DNA of 64,000 nt from Nectonema munidae (GCA_030549495.1 JAUIRK010000908.1:931501-995500), one strand, 5' to 3'; counted from the stretch's first letter, positions 35,313 through 47,384 are shown. The notes: generated by a model from the letters alone, not told the origin. Numbers and translations: made by a program.

Positions 35313-36626
35313 GCCTAAGTAAACTAGTTGGCAGTGAATAAATGCTTATATCTGCAAACCTTATCTACTAGACAAGACCATACAAAATTGCTTGAAAAAT
35401 ACAGCTTTTCAAAAGTTTTTATCAACCATAAACAGAATAGTTTATAACTAAATCTAATTGGTTTTTTCTCCAAAAACAATAATGCTCTCAACTATGTCAA
35501 AATTAGACAATGTTTAGAAAAAACTTAAAATATTGACAATGGGTCTAATTTATAATCATATCTTTATTACATTCAAACACTCGAATTAAATTCATTTTGC
35601 CACAAAAATAAAGAAACTTAAAAATATGTGAACCTATTTCTTGTCATTGCATCATATATAGTTTGATTATTATAAGTTTCGTTATTGCTATCTCACATAA
35701 ATATTTTACGACATTTTAGATACAACTTATAATTATGATAGGAAATACATTTAATTCAAAAACGTCAATTTTAAAATTCGTACCTTTAGATAGATTTTAA
35801 ATTAATTAACATGTTTTCTAATATTAAAAATATCATTAAAAAAATTAATTAAAAATTTGTGAAGAAAAGACAAAAGAGAGATTTGAGTTTAACTAACTTT
35901 TTAAACGAATTTATACTTTCGGAGAAGCTTCAATTCACCTTTTCCCCATTTTTCTGTTGAGAAATCTAGAAGTGAGTCCACGACAACTTCATTCTATTGA
36001 AAGGAAGGCATCAATTTCACCATATTTCTTTGAAATTTAAAAAAAATCGCTTTCCCCATCATTTGTCAACATCTGCAGAGAATCTTTTCCAGTCGTTATT
36101 TAAAGATATGAATCTTCCTTCATCATCGTTAATTACTAAATCAAGAGCCCGTTCACATCTAAATCAGTTCTTTTTTTATTCGGTAGTAAAATGAAACAAA
36201 AACAATAGCAAGAGAAATTTTTATTGAAAAAAAGAACCACTTTAAGTGAAACTCAAAGTTGAAAAGCTTTATAATAAAAATCTAGAGCATGTTTTTACCA
36301 CATGTGGCCACTCGCCCAATATGAGCCACAAGAAATTATAGGTAGGCAGGCATAGGAAAATTATAATTCTTTGTCCACGGAAAAATTGAAACATTAGGTC
36401 TGTATATACAGACTTATTTACAAAAAATGAAAAAGGCAATTCGCCCTAATAAATTCAACGATGAGGCAGGATCAATATAAGTATACCTGTTTTAGAATTA
36501 TCATATCATAACACAAATCGCATACATCTTAGTTTATGTGTGTCGACATATGTGATCGCTTGTCTACGTATATTTGAGTGCGCTATCTTATGTATGTGTG
36601 CGCCATAAATTTCTTGTTATCGTGAA
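35313..36626. other. AT-rich sequence, no gene seen
   Basis: A short open stretch at 35997-36194 has no recognisable family. Nothing else is supported. Confidence 0.4.
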
Positions 36627-36956
36627 CAGACAGAATGTCGACGGACAAAATGTCGAACATCGCTTGAGAGGACATAATGTCGACACCAATAATGATAATG
36701 ATAATAATATAGTTGCTTAGTTAGTTATTAATTTAGCTGAATAGTTAGTTAGTAGTGTTTACGGTTATCGACCCCAGTCGACATATGTCGACTTTACAAA
36801 AATAAAATCGTTTGCGTTTATCAATGCTTTTTAATACAACTATTCTGTTTTACATTAGATATCGTCTGATTATTCTGGTCGATAACGGGTTAAGTTAGTT
36901 AGTTGATTCAGTAAGATTCTTTGTGTCTACCTTATGTCCATCAGCATTTTGTCGAG
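36627..36956. repeat. Element ending in TGTCGAC/GACAAAATGTCG motifs
   Basis: The left end has two motifs, AGAATGTCGACGGACAAAATG and a repeat containing GGACATAATGTCGACA (36632-36682); the right end has CTTATGTCCATCAGCATTTTGTCG (36931-36954), roughly the inverse. Inside, GGTTATCGACC (about 36768) is partly mirrored by GGTCGATAACGG (about 36878). This looks like a non-coding element with loose inverted ends; no superfamily is assigned. Confidence 0.45.
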
Positions 36957-37962
36957 CAAACAAATATACTACACATGCAAAATTGACGAGAAAATATTTA
37001 AGAAAACTTTGTTTTTCATCCTAAGATATTTTCGTGGCGTCGAAGAAAAAACCTTTCGAAATGTGGACCAAGAAGTAATATAGGTGTGGAAATCATGCTC
37101 TTACTAGTTTTCAGCGAAAAAATAGCAACAAAAGTTGTTTGTTTATTTAATAGTTTTGAGCTTTGCATCTGAGTTCACCTTCAAAACCAAATGTTGCAAT
37201 TAAAATTATTTTTTGTACAATAAAAACAACTAATAAGCAAAAGAAAAAATGATGTGTAAAAATTCGTATTTTTCAAAACTTAAGCTTAATTTAGATGTCA
37301 ATAATTCGTATGGTTCACTAAAAAGATACAATGTATTATTTCCTCATATTAAAAAATGTCCGATATAAATCTAAAAGTATTTATTATGTTAATTATGTAA
37401 AAAACTTTAAAAACAAACAATTAATATTTAAAAATTTCAAGAAAATTTCAAAAAAGATAATACTTACAATTGTATATTGTTAAAGTATATTAAAGTATAT
37501 TGCAATATACTTTAATGGGCAATTCTAACACATTTGTTGTAATATGTAAGTTGTAGATTAAATATTTACTACTAAAATCAGATGGTGAAGAATTTTGGAA
37601 CTTCTACAACAATAATAAAATAACTGTTTTTGATACTATTATACCCATTTTTAAAAGCATAATTACTTCAAGTAAAAAACTGTAAGAACACAATAAAAAT
37701 ATCTTTCACTCTTATTTTGTTTTTGAAAATATACGAGATGAGGCAATGAAACATTTTTGGAATATTGAGAGATGTGTAAGTAAAATATATTTGATGATAT
37801 ACGAAATTGAATGCCTTTGCAATTAACAAATATTTTTCTATCTCTTCTGTTTTTAAAGTAGATGCACAAAATATTATTTCATCTTTAACAGTTTCACTAT
37901 TTTCGAGGTATTTCTTTCATCTTGATATTTTTAGTTTAATTGAGTATGTTGTTCATTTTTAG
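36957..37962. other. SECISBP2 upstream region; further exons unresolved
   Basis: Mostly AT-rich. A stretch at 37859-37907 is bounded by a good acceptor (TCTTCTGTTTTTAAAG) and a GTATTT donor and could be one more SECISBP2 exon, but its peptide is not recognisable and the joining frame is unconvincing. Confidence 0.35.
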
Positions 37963-40900
37963 ACGATATTATTGGACAAGGAAATGAGCAAGTTAACTCA
38001 TGATGTTGTCATAACCAAATCGCCATCATCTTCCATCAATCAGTTTTCTTATTAATTTTTTCGTTTGCTCTTCTATTTTTAACTTTGTTGGATTTAGAAT
38101 GCTTATGACAATTATTACAAAAAACAGTACAAAAGATACAACAGATGAAACTTTGGAAGATTTAGCCAAACTAGAGAAGAGTGCTAGCGCTGAAAGTGTA
38201 CTTGTTGTTGCCAAAAGAAATATTCATAATGCAAAATTCAACACGTCAGTCTTGAAAACGAAAAAAATTGTTCAAAAGATATATTTCCTTATATTTAAGT
38301 TATTGTGATCACTTTGTTACTACTGACATCAATTCACTTGTCATTAATTTTATCCTAAAGTTGAAAACATTTCAAATTAATAAATGGAACAAAAACCCAG
38401 ACAAAGTTTTTCCTTTCTTTATCCGTTAAATAAGCGTCATTCTTGTTTACGTTTATTTAGTTCACAAAGTATATGAAACGAATAGTTTTTGGTGTCAGGG
38501 AAGTTAAAAAATGGCTCTCCCTTGGTTCCATCCATGCAGTCATTGTGGCTCCAAATCTTGACGATTCTCCTTCATTTGGTATGATGTAATTTTACTTTGT
38601 TCTTCCAACTTCTTGTAGTTTGTTCGAATTTAGTGAGGACATTAAAGAAAAAGGTATATCCCATTTCAAAAACTTAATCCTTGACCGTGCTGTGCTTATA
38701 GTTTTTCCGATCCTCCCCCCCCCCCCCATATCTCTAATATTTTTTGAAATAAAAAAGATTTGGGTGTATACAAAAGTGTCTCTATTCTAAAAAACATTTT
38801 AAAGATTTAAAAAAAATTAAAAATATTTACGATCTAGGTTTGGCATAGTCTGTTATCTGGATTTTGTAGGAGTCTGCTTTTAGTAGGACCGATTATATAT
38901 TCATATTGTAAAATATAAATTCTTACTCATAACATGTATATATGGGACGGAGTCAAATTCCAGGCGTAGTTTGTTCCTAGTCTAGCATTGACCCGAAAAT
39001 TGTCTATATTTTTAACTTTTATAATAATAACATGTACTAAATATTATTTATCAATAACGTATAACTTATTGCATGCCTCCTCATTTTTGTGTTTTTTGTA
39101 GCATTTCTCTTATATTCTTTTGTTTAGGAACAAGCTACATTCCGTTGTGTCAGTTTTTATCCTCTTTTTCTTCCTCTGAAGAATTCAACGGTTTTTACGG
39201 TTAGGTAGTGCTCTGGCGACCGTATTTTAACTTTGTTAATAATCAAGATACCACTCTATTTCGATTGTTTCCCACTTTGGGGGCGTTAGCGTTAAGATTG
39301 TATCCTTCACTCAGCTGTATTTATATATTTGAAACATACATACTTGTAAAATTATATATATTAAGGTATAGTTATGCAGTAACGAGGGCCGTTCTTAGGT
39401 TTTAATGTGATGGAAAGTCCATGTAGACCCTGGATAGCATTTCGGTCGGGACCACGATATCAGTAAGGATGGGTCTTAGCTTAACTCAACACCAAACCCC
39501 TCAAAATGATGACTGATTTTTACCCGTTTTTAGCTAGCTGAGTAGAAGTCTCTTCATCTTCTGAATTTCTTTTCCTGGCTTGGCATCTTTTATTTTTCAA
39601 AATTTTATTTTTGGATTTAGCAGATAGGATTAGTTTAAATGTTTTCCTTTTAAAAAATTATCTTTAATTTTTAGCGTGTACATAAATTATATATATTCTT
39701 TATTATTTTAAAGACATGTTTTAATATTGCCTCTTATTTTTTTTAAAAAAACTTGGTTCGAACATCTTTTTTTTTGGTAAATCTGCTAATGGCTATACTG
39801 GCTCCCACTAGCACAGTGTTTCTCATACTTTTCTATTTCTTGGCACATTTAAAGTTGTACAAAATTTACATCGCACCTTATCACCATACACTATACGATA
39901 CCTTCAATATTTATTTGTTTATTAACAATCTTGATTCTTTTATGAAAAAAATAAACAACAAAGACGAATATTTTGAAAAAAAAGTGGGATATAAACGCAA
40001 AAGTATCTTCATGATTCAAAAAGATAACACAATATACTTCACTCAGAAATAGCAACAATTATCTTGTAATATGAAAGTTTAGATAAATCATTCAAATAAA
40101 ATTTTGAGTTTTTGTATTAATGTGTTATTGTGAAGCTTAAAGAATAAAAAGAATAGTGAGTGTCTTTTTATAAGTCCCATTTGAGAATTTCATGGACGCA
40201 CCAGTCTGCCTGCGTAGACACTTCGAGAAACACTGCACTTGCAGAACCTTGCCGCACTATTGCGTTTAACTAATTGATAACAGAAAAATATCTGATTGCC
40301 TTAATTTTATTTATACAATTTTTTCCTCCATTCTTTTGTTCTTTTGTAAACATGTTATATTTTATAGTGCAAATTAATAGGGCTAGCCTCTTTTATTTCA
40401 AAAAAAATTGTAAACATAATTTTCAAAGTTTTGACTGAAAAAATCAAGTTTTTAATTATAATATTAACTTTTATTTAATTTTTTTTAATTATTAAAAGCA
40501 TCAAACTAATTAATCAAAATTAAATTGTTATATCAAGTTCACTTATTTTTGGGAAAAGTTAACATTTCTAGGAATACGTGCACTTAAAATTTTGTTTCCG
40601 TATTTTTTGATCAAAGTAGTTTCCTATGTTAATTTTTAAGTTATTCTAAGGTGCGTAGATAGGATTGACCCTTTGGACATGGATTAAATTTTAATAGTAC
40701 TTTTTTTATCATCACTTATTAAATAACGATGCTATCTCGATCCGACATTCATTTTTATTTGCTTATATATATATATAAATTTAAGGTGGCTTAAATTCAG
40801 AAATTTCTTCCATTTTCTCAATTTGTAGAAAATCGAACATATCAATCATCTTTGCTCTAGGCAAGTATGAAATGGGAAGAATATTTTTCAACAAAAAAAT

Positions 40901-41225
40901 TAAAACAAGTATTGTGGGAGTTTTAGATTACAGTGGAGCTGAGGTTTTTTAAGATGATCTTTATTTTATTTTCTATTTAAAAATTACTTTTTAGACGTAT
41001 TTCAAAAGTTTGTGTAAGTTGGTAGATCTTTCAAGAGAAGCTTATGCTTCAATTTTGGCAGAAGAATGTACAAAGGTTCAAAATAAAGAAAGCAATAGCG
41101 ATGCTAAAGGTTTAAGCCTTCAGTCATATGAACGAATATGTGACACTATTAACATAGGGCACTGTAGAAATCTTTCTGCAACCAGTACCGTTTACAGTGA
41201 AGCTATATCCGAGCAAACTCAGTAA
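37963..41225 (+). CDS. SECISBP2: SECIS-binding protein 2 homologue (C-terminal exons)
   Basis: Exons 37963-38042 (tentative), 38098-38244, 38300-38405, 38461-38578, 38619-38653, 40829-40943 and 40995-41225 (stop TAA). SBP2 binds SECIS elements of selenoprotein mRNAs and the ribosome so that UGA is read as selenocysteine. Matches to vertebrate SBP2 are collinear: IHNAKFN-T-YCDHFV...INSLV (cf. IHSRRFRDYCSQML), KRIVFGVREVKKWLSLGSIH and VIVAPN of the L7Ae-type RNA-binding domain, SIIFALGKYEMGR, TSIVGVLDYSGAE, and KLVDLSREAYASIL. Most junctions keep phase; 38653 to 40829 is off by one nucleotide, so an unseen microexon, an assembly error or a real frameshift exists there. The first four small introns are 40-55 bp; the fifth is 2.2 kb and TE-filled. 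Exons upstream of 37963 are unresolved, so the N terminus is missing. Confidence 0.87.
38706..38717. repeat. Poly-C run in SECISBP2 intron
   Basis: A short C homopolymer after TCCT. Confidence 0.7.
39262..39492 (-). repeat. Interspersed repeat R1, reverse copy
   Basis: Reverse complement of the repeat at 5828-6068, lying in the long SECISBP2 intron. Blocks such as TCACTCAGCTGTATTTATAT (39308-39327) align directly with the forward copy. Confidence 0.75.
39814..40235. mobile_element. hAT MITE in SECISBP2 intron
   Basis: A 422-bp element with ends CAGTGTTTCTCATAC (39814) and CTTCGAGAAACACTG (40221-40235), and a subterminal TTGGCAC block. The flanks CACTAGCA (39806-39813) and CACTTGCA (40236-40243) are an 8-bp duplication with one mismatch, as hAT elements make. 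There is no transposase; a 99-residue open stretch inside it is not conserved with anything known. Confidence 0.88.
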
Positions 41226-41344
41226 TTATATGGATTCTATTTCCCTATTATATTTTTTTGATTACTGCATAATCTAAAAATGCATCTGTTTTCCAGCAAA
41301 GATAAATTTAATTATCTTTTTACTTGTAACACTTGCTACTTATA

Positions 41345-41815
41345 AAGTAGAATGCAATAAATTTGTACTAATTTTAAGTTCTTTACATGAAAACTTATCC
41401 ATTGACCCTAAACAAAATCCTGAGACTATAAAATCATATAATCAGGCAAAGTTTGGTGTAGATATATTTGATAAAATGCTAGAGCAATATAGTGTTGAGA
41501 CTGGTTGTAGACTTTGTCCTGAACATGTATTTTGTAATATGCTTGATATAGTCGCAATCAATGCTTGGTTTATTTATAAAAAAAATATTTTGGTTTAGTT
41601 TGCGAGTTAACTAAATATGAGAAAGAACAAGATGGAAGTGTGGAAGAAGATTCAACTAAAGATATGGAATAAGGATTTAATGAAGGAGTGATTAGAAGGC
41701 TCTGTATTTTGCCAAAAAATAGAGCAAACACCAAATGTCTAAATGCAATAAGTTTGTGGGAGATGCACAGACAGCATATTGAATAAAGACGCATGCAAAA
41801 ATATGAAGGTTAAAT
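41345..41815 (+). mobile_element. piggyBac C-terminal fragment after SECISBP2
   Basis: Just downstream of the SECISBP2 stop, the + strand encodes ETIKSYNQAKFGVDIFDKML (third catalytic Asp in GVD) and CNMLDIVAINAWFIYKK, then after a frame change a C-terminal acidic segment and NTKCLNAISLWEMH. This is a third, distinct piggyBac lineage in the window. The N-terminal two thirds are missing. Confidence 0.8.
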
Positions 41816-42359
41816 ATTTTTTACATTGAGCAAACAAACCTATTACGAAGTATAAAATGTCCATTTATATTTAAAAAAATTTCAATTGAATTTTCATCAA
41901 TAAATTAAAATTAAAATTTGATTTTTACACAGTCAAATTGGTTTAGTCTTTTTAAATAGTTTAAAATGGGAATTTATGATATTTCCAAATATAATAATAT
42001 AATAATCTTTTATAAGGAAGTAAATGATAGCCTTATTGCAGGAATAAAAGATACCACGTTTCTTAAAATTAAAAAAAAAAATTTTTTAAATAAAAACTTG
42101 ATAACACGTTTCCTTCTCATATATGATCGGCATATATTAATATGCCTAAAAAATATACTGAAATAAAAATCTCAATTTGAGTTTAAGTTTTTGATCAAAA
42201 CTTATATTTGAATTAGAAGTAGAAATAAGCTCTCTTTTTTATTACAGTTCATTCATCTCTAACCGAACACTATCTGAAGGACCGGTTTCGGTTATTACAT
42301 TCTCTTTGTGTGTTCAAACCCATTTTAACAATTTTGTAGCTCTTTCCATGTGCTTTGAT
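41816..42359. other. AT-rich sequence, no gene seen
   Basis: No coding pattern or recognisable element. Confidence 0.45.
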
Positions 42360-42569
42360 CAGGGGCGCACATCCTTGCAATTTGGGGGGCGAACTTTTTT
42401 TTTATGATTTTCAAAATTTATTATAAAAGAATTTTTGTCCAATGAACACACAACCATTATTACCCGACATTATACCTTCACTGTAAGCTCTTAATCCCTC
42501 CACAACAGCACAGATTTTATGAAGTCAAATTAACCTGTTTGTAATTCTGATTGCATCAACCTTCTAGCT

Positions 42570-44424
42570 CAGTGGTTTTCAAACTGGAGTCCGCGTGCCG
42601 CGAAGAAGTTCCATGGGGATGGAGAAGGGGACACTGAGTGAATCGTTTTTTCGCAAAATATTGCTCCCATATTGGGTCATTTGATGAGTACTATTTATTT
42701 CTTTTATTGCTAAAAAAATGAATATGACGACTCACACTTGAAATTTCGTTTTACTGCATTAACGTCTGGTGGGGAAGAGGAACATAAATGTCCTTAGTGT
42801 TCTAAAGTGTTAGTATCCACTCTTTTAAAGCCCGTAAAGTGAAGTTTGCGCTAGTAGTGAAGCACTCGAGTTTGGTAAACAAAATTATTGGTTGAACGAT
42901 TGTGCAAATTCATTTTTGATAAATAACATAGAAATGTTTTTGCAAAATATTAGGTATGGTTTAAAAAGTTTCAAAAAATATCTGTTGTCAAAAAGTCCCA
43001 CAAAATAGCAAAACAGTTCACATTACCTTGTGGAAGATATATTGAATGTGATAAGAAGTTCTGAAGTTGTAAAGTTGACGCATATGTTCCTGTCAAAAGA
43101 TACCGTTAGAAGGCTAATAGGAGAGATGTCTGATGATATGTCAGACGTGGTTTTATTGATTTGGAATTCGATTTTCAACTTTTTTGCTCAAATTGATGAA
43201 ACGATGGATGCTGCAAACTTATCTCAGCCTTGCGTTTACTTACAATATGTATATGACAAGAACCTAGTAGACAATTTTTTATTTTGCAAAACTCAGCAAT
43301 AGAACAACTGTAAGAGAAACATTTGACAAAGTGATAAATTTTTTTATAGCAGATGGTATTAAGTCGGAATCTGTCTAAGCAAAAATCTCCAGATGTAATT
43401 GGAACCCAGTGCGCGGAGCCATAAAACCATACCCGATGAGTTAAAAAATGTTTCAATGAAGTCATTAAAAGAGTGTATTTCATTAAAGCAAATGCTTCAA
43501 ATCTTGTTTGTTTTCAGATTTGAAAAACTCTTGTTGCACTCAAACGTGAGGTGGCTTTCCAAAGGAAAATTTTCCAAGCGATACAATGGAAAGAAATCCA
43601 GCGATTTCTGGATGGCAAACTAAACATGCATGTGAAGATATTTGAATATATGAATTCCTTTAACCTTCGCTCCAAGGAAAAGAGATCAGAGTATATCACT
43701 GTAATAAAAAAATGACAGCTTTTGAATTGAAGCTGGTATAATTGCATTCTTTGACAAGAAAAATTGTTGCTCGATTTTCGAACATATTTGTTGATGAAAA
43801 TAAGATTTTCATTAATAAAAATGTCCTGGAGGCCATAAAACACCGTGTAGCATTCCAAGAAAATTCTCTTTATTTTCTTAATCTACAAAAATTTGAAAAA
43901 TACTATCAATTTATCAAAAACCCCTTTATAATCTCGATTAGTAATCGGGCCTCAGAAGACAACTTAATTAAAGAATAGTTAATTGATTTGGTTAATGATT
44001 GATGAGGTGCACAACATGTTTTTCTGAAATATCTTATACCGATTTTTCGATTGAAATGAGAGAGTCCTATGCTTGCAAAGATTGCACTGATTCGATTTGA
44101 CACTACATATGATTGTGAGCAATCGTTTTTCATTCTGCTTGCCATTGAAACTAAATCCCGAAACAGATTGGAGGTGAGTAGTGATATAAAAGTTGCATTG
44201 GTTAAAACAGTCAAATTTAGACAAAGCAGATGTCATCCATCCCATTGAGATTTGGATTGTTCAGACAATTTTTGAATAAACTATAAATATTTTTATCAAA
44301 AGTGTCAATTTTTTATTACAGTAGTTTAGATCTTGATTTATTTTTTTAAATGAGGTCCCGAGCTATTAAAAAAATATAGTTAGATGGCTACGCCGAAAAT
44401 TTTTAGAAAGTTTGTGAACAACTC
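42570..44424 (+). mobile_element. Decayed hAT (ZBED5/FAM200-like) with ends
   Basis: The left terminus CAGTGGTTTTCAAACT (42570-42585) pairs with the right terminus AGTTTGTGAACAACTC (44409-44424, 12 of 16 positions). Flanks TTCTAGCT and TTCAAGTT agree at 6 of 8. Coding pieces on the + strand match ZBED5/FAM200-type transposases: a DMSDVVLLIW and QIDETMDAANLSQ region (43030-43302), NVRWLSKGK (about 43540-43566), and the dimerisation tail FDTTYDCEQSFF...ETKSRNRLEVSSDIKVAL ending in the family-typical HPSH (about 44095-44245). Many frame changes and stops make it inactive. Confidence 0.82.
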
Positions 44425-44715
44425 TTCAAGTTCAACAAGGGAACAAAATCATTTATATATCATAGATCACTACTCATCAGATGTAATTAAGTCTTTATCC
44501 CTCCTTATTGCCTTTTATCAGAACGGATTGTCACAGTCTACCTGTATAGTCTATAAGATATGCTATATACCATGACTAAAAATGATCTCTTGTAAATCTT
44601 TAGGAAGCCGAATTTTTGGTTGAACCGATTTTATATTTGGGTTTCGAAGGTTAAAAATGTCTTTGTCTTCTAAAGACAATATGCAAAGGGTTGTATTAGA
44701 AGACTCATTAGTAAT

Positions 44716-44745
44716 ACAGTCAGATCTCATTTATCCGACACCAGA
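44716..44745 (+). mobile_element. Single pogo/Tigger-like terminus
   Basis: TACAGTCAGATCTCATTTAT followed by CCGACACC resembles the CAGT...CTC...TATCCG end of Tigger-type elements. No partner end is seen; it lies inside the outer hAT-type element. Confidence 0.4.
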
Positions 44746-45405
44746 TTATTCGACAACCCCACTATCCGATGCAATTTTGATAAGTAGCTAAAAGATTTTT
44801 CTCAGCGTCTCAACTCACTAATTGTCAACAAGCCTAATCTTTATATTCTACTTACACATATATTCAGTCAGTAAAGTAAATTATTTGAAAATTTATTTAG
44901 GATATCTGTTTATGAATTGGAGGTATGTAACCGTAAATTTAAATTTGGCAATTTTAAATAGAAATTGAAGGTTTAAATTGTTGGAAGAAATATTCTACAA
45001 ACTTTAAATTTATATAAATTAGCTATTCCAATTCTTAAGTTATATGCTAAAAATTACATGAAAATGACATTATTTGTACTAAGTTTTATTAACAAAAATT
45101 TTAAGCAAAGTGTAAAAACATTGCCAACTATTCTTAGAAATCTTGATAAAAAAAACTAAAACATTAAATAAAACGAAAATCTAAGGATAAAGACGCTATT
45201 TATTTGATTTCTAGAATAAAAGGCTTAATTGTTTAATTAAATTAGCCCCGTCGCCCACTTCAAGTACGGTGGGGGTGGCAAAAATGAACAAGAGGAGGGG
45301 CAAAACTGATTTTAATGGGGTCGGGAATATAAGAAAGTGTATATATTTGAAAGGAGTTTCAGATTGGCAAAATAAATCCTATGGGCTCAATAATAAGAAT
45401 AAGCA

Positions 45406-45571
45406 GATTTTACCCTTTTTAATATATGAAGCCCAAATACGCTGAATCGATTAGTGGTACTCACTTTTGATAAAAAAAAAATATATGTTAATTATTCAGT
45501 AAATCAATCAAAATTGACAAAATCTGTCAAAATCAAAAAATAAGTCATATATCTACGCATTATAAAAAAAC
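45406..45571 (+). repeat. Left arm of a long inverted repeat
   Basis: This arm pairs with 47177-47357 (reverse complement) at roughly 95% identity by eye, apart from a ~15-bp insertion in the right arm. Shared blocks include AATATATGAAGCCCAAATA, TTAGTGGTACTCACTTTTGA and AAAATTGACAAAATCTGTCA. The arms are 1.6 kb apart and non-coding. Confidence 0.88.
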
Positions 45572-46269
45572 GAATATGAAAAATTAATTTAAAATAAGCT
45601 CCCCTTATTGACGGTCTTGGTTACAGTAATTAATAGGGATAAATTAAGCTATAAATTATAGAGTTCTTATATAGTTATGTGCTATAAAAAATATTCGCCT
45701 CGTTCAAAAATGCATGGGCTCTAATTCAAATGACTGGCTACTGCCTCTTATCAAATATCTCAAATGAGAATTACTATAACAAAGAAGTGGACATTAATGA
45801 AAAAAAAATAGATTTTATAACCTTAAAACAAGAAAAAGTAATAACAAAAATCTACTCAGAAGACAAAGAAGTCTAATAAATAATATAAAAAAGGTATATA
45901 ATTCAGAAAATTGGAAATATTTGGCTTTTAAATATACAAAAGCCTTTCGTCCCCTGGAAATCACATTGGGGGGCGGGGCCTTCGGCCCCTCCCCCTCGTC
46001 CTCCGATGTGAGCCCCTGACTTCGATGATCTTTATTTACTTATGAATTGAAAGTATCATTGCGGTTTTAATTCAATCTTAAGTTACACACATTTCTCAGC
46101 ACATATGTTGCTGCTGTTGGCTTAGTTAATTCTTATTGTGTATAGAAAATAGCATTATTTGCATTCCATATTAACGGCCATATCCCTCAAGCTGGGGAAA
46201 GCCGATATATTTGTTATGATAATAATCTATATGTTTGGATGTAAATTAATTTCAAATAATGAGAATATA

Positions 46270-46647
46270 CAGTAAAATCTCGCTTTACGACCTTTTCACT
46301 TAGGCGACCACCTCATGATTGCGACCTTACTTTGTGATGTCACTTTTTTAACCATATATTTTTCGCACAAGTTATCTCGGTAGAGCGACTATCACAATTA
46401 GGCATTACGACCAGTTACGTTAAGCTATATAGTCTTGTTCTGTTAAAAGCGCCTCAATATTACGACGACCAGTAGCACATGTGTATTCTCATCCACACTA
46501 ACTGTAAGTTATGTCGCGTTGCTAATGACAAACAGCCCAATTATTCAAAAAACAATTAGCATGTCTATTCTCATTAGAAATAAGGCATCTTTTCTAACAT
46601 AGTTTCAATACATCCCTTTTGTAGCTCATTATATCGAGGTTTGATTG
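46270..46647. mobile_element. pogo/Tigger MITE with TA duplication
   Basis: A 378-bp non-coding element with ends CAGTAAAATCTCGCTTTACG (46270) and TATATCGAGGTTTGATTG (ending 46647), flanked by TA at 46268-46269 and 46648-46649. Several internal copies of a TACGACC/GCGACC string are present near the left end. It sits between the arms of the inverted repeat. Confidence 0.85.
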
Positions 46648-47176
46648 TATGATTTATATTGGGTCCCAAATATATAATGTCCCAAAGGTGATCATAATAG
46701 CGGGATTTTATACAATATATTTGTGTGTATTCAAAGTGTACTAGATGTACGGTGCACACCCAGATTAGAGGCGAGTAATCATTTCTACAGATTGTTTTGT
46801 TGTGAGGACAGCGAGCAAACGTCATGCATTCTATAATCTGTAATGGCTAGTGTTAAGATAATTTCATATACGCATTTTATACATCCTACATATGTTTATT
46901 CACTTATTGCAAGTTAAGCTATAATTTCAAGTTTGCTTGAATAATACTTTTCACTATCCTTTATTAATTGTGACAAGGCTTTCTCTTTATTCAATGCCGC
47001 CTTTGATATCCTATCTTTCTTCGAATTATTTGTTATTTTGCTCTAAGAAATTATACTACTTTCACTAAAAGTATGTTACATAAAATAATTTTGATTTAAT
47101 TTGTTTGATTTATGCATATAATAATTGTGAGAAACAAATATAATGCTATGTATTTTGCATGTTTTGACTCATAATA

Positions 47177-47357
47177 GTTTTTTTATAATGCGTAGATATA
47201 TGACTTTTATTTTTTGATTTTGACAGATTTTGTCAATTTTGATTGATTTACTGAATAATTAACATATTTTTTTTTATCAAAAGTGAGTACCACTAATTGA
47301 TTCAGCGTATTTGAAAAGGGTAATATTTGGGCTTCATATATTAAAAAGGGTAAAATC
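47177..47357 (-). repeat. Right arm of a long inverted repeat
   Basis: Reverse-complement partner of 45406-45571. Confidence 0.88.
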
Positions 47358-47384
47358 TCCGGTTTTCGTGTGATGTCTACACAA

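Larger units (their letters stand above)
42360..46018. mobile_element. hAT-type element with CAGGGGCGCACATCC ends, carrying a nested hAT
   Basis: The left end is CAGGGGCGCACATCC (42360-42374) and the right end, read in reverse, is CAGGGGCTCACATCGGAGG (ending 46018). Flanks GCTTTGAT (42352-42359) and ACTTCGAT (46019-46026) agree at 6 of 8 positions. The same terminus bounds the element at 51562-54623, including GGGGGGCG-type subterminal runs. A second hAT (42570-44424) lies inside. No coding belongs clearly to the outer element, so it is probably non-autonomous. Confidence 0.65.

Noticed and set aside
39753-40052. A 99-residue + strand open stretch in the SECISBP2 intron
   Set aside because: It spans the edge and interior of a hAT MITE defined by terminal repeats and an 8-bp duplication; no protein similarity.
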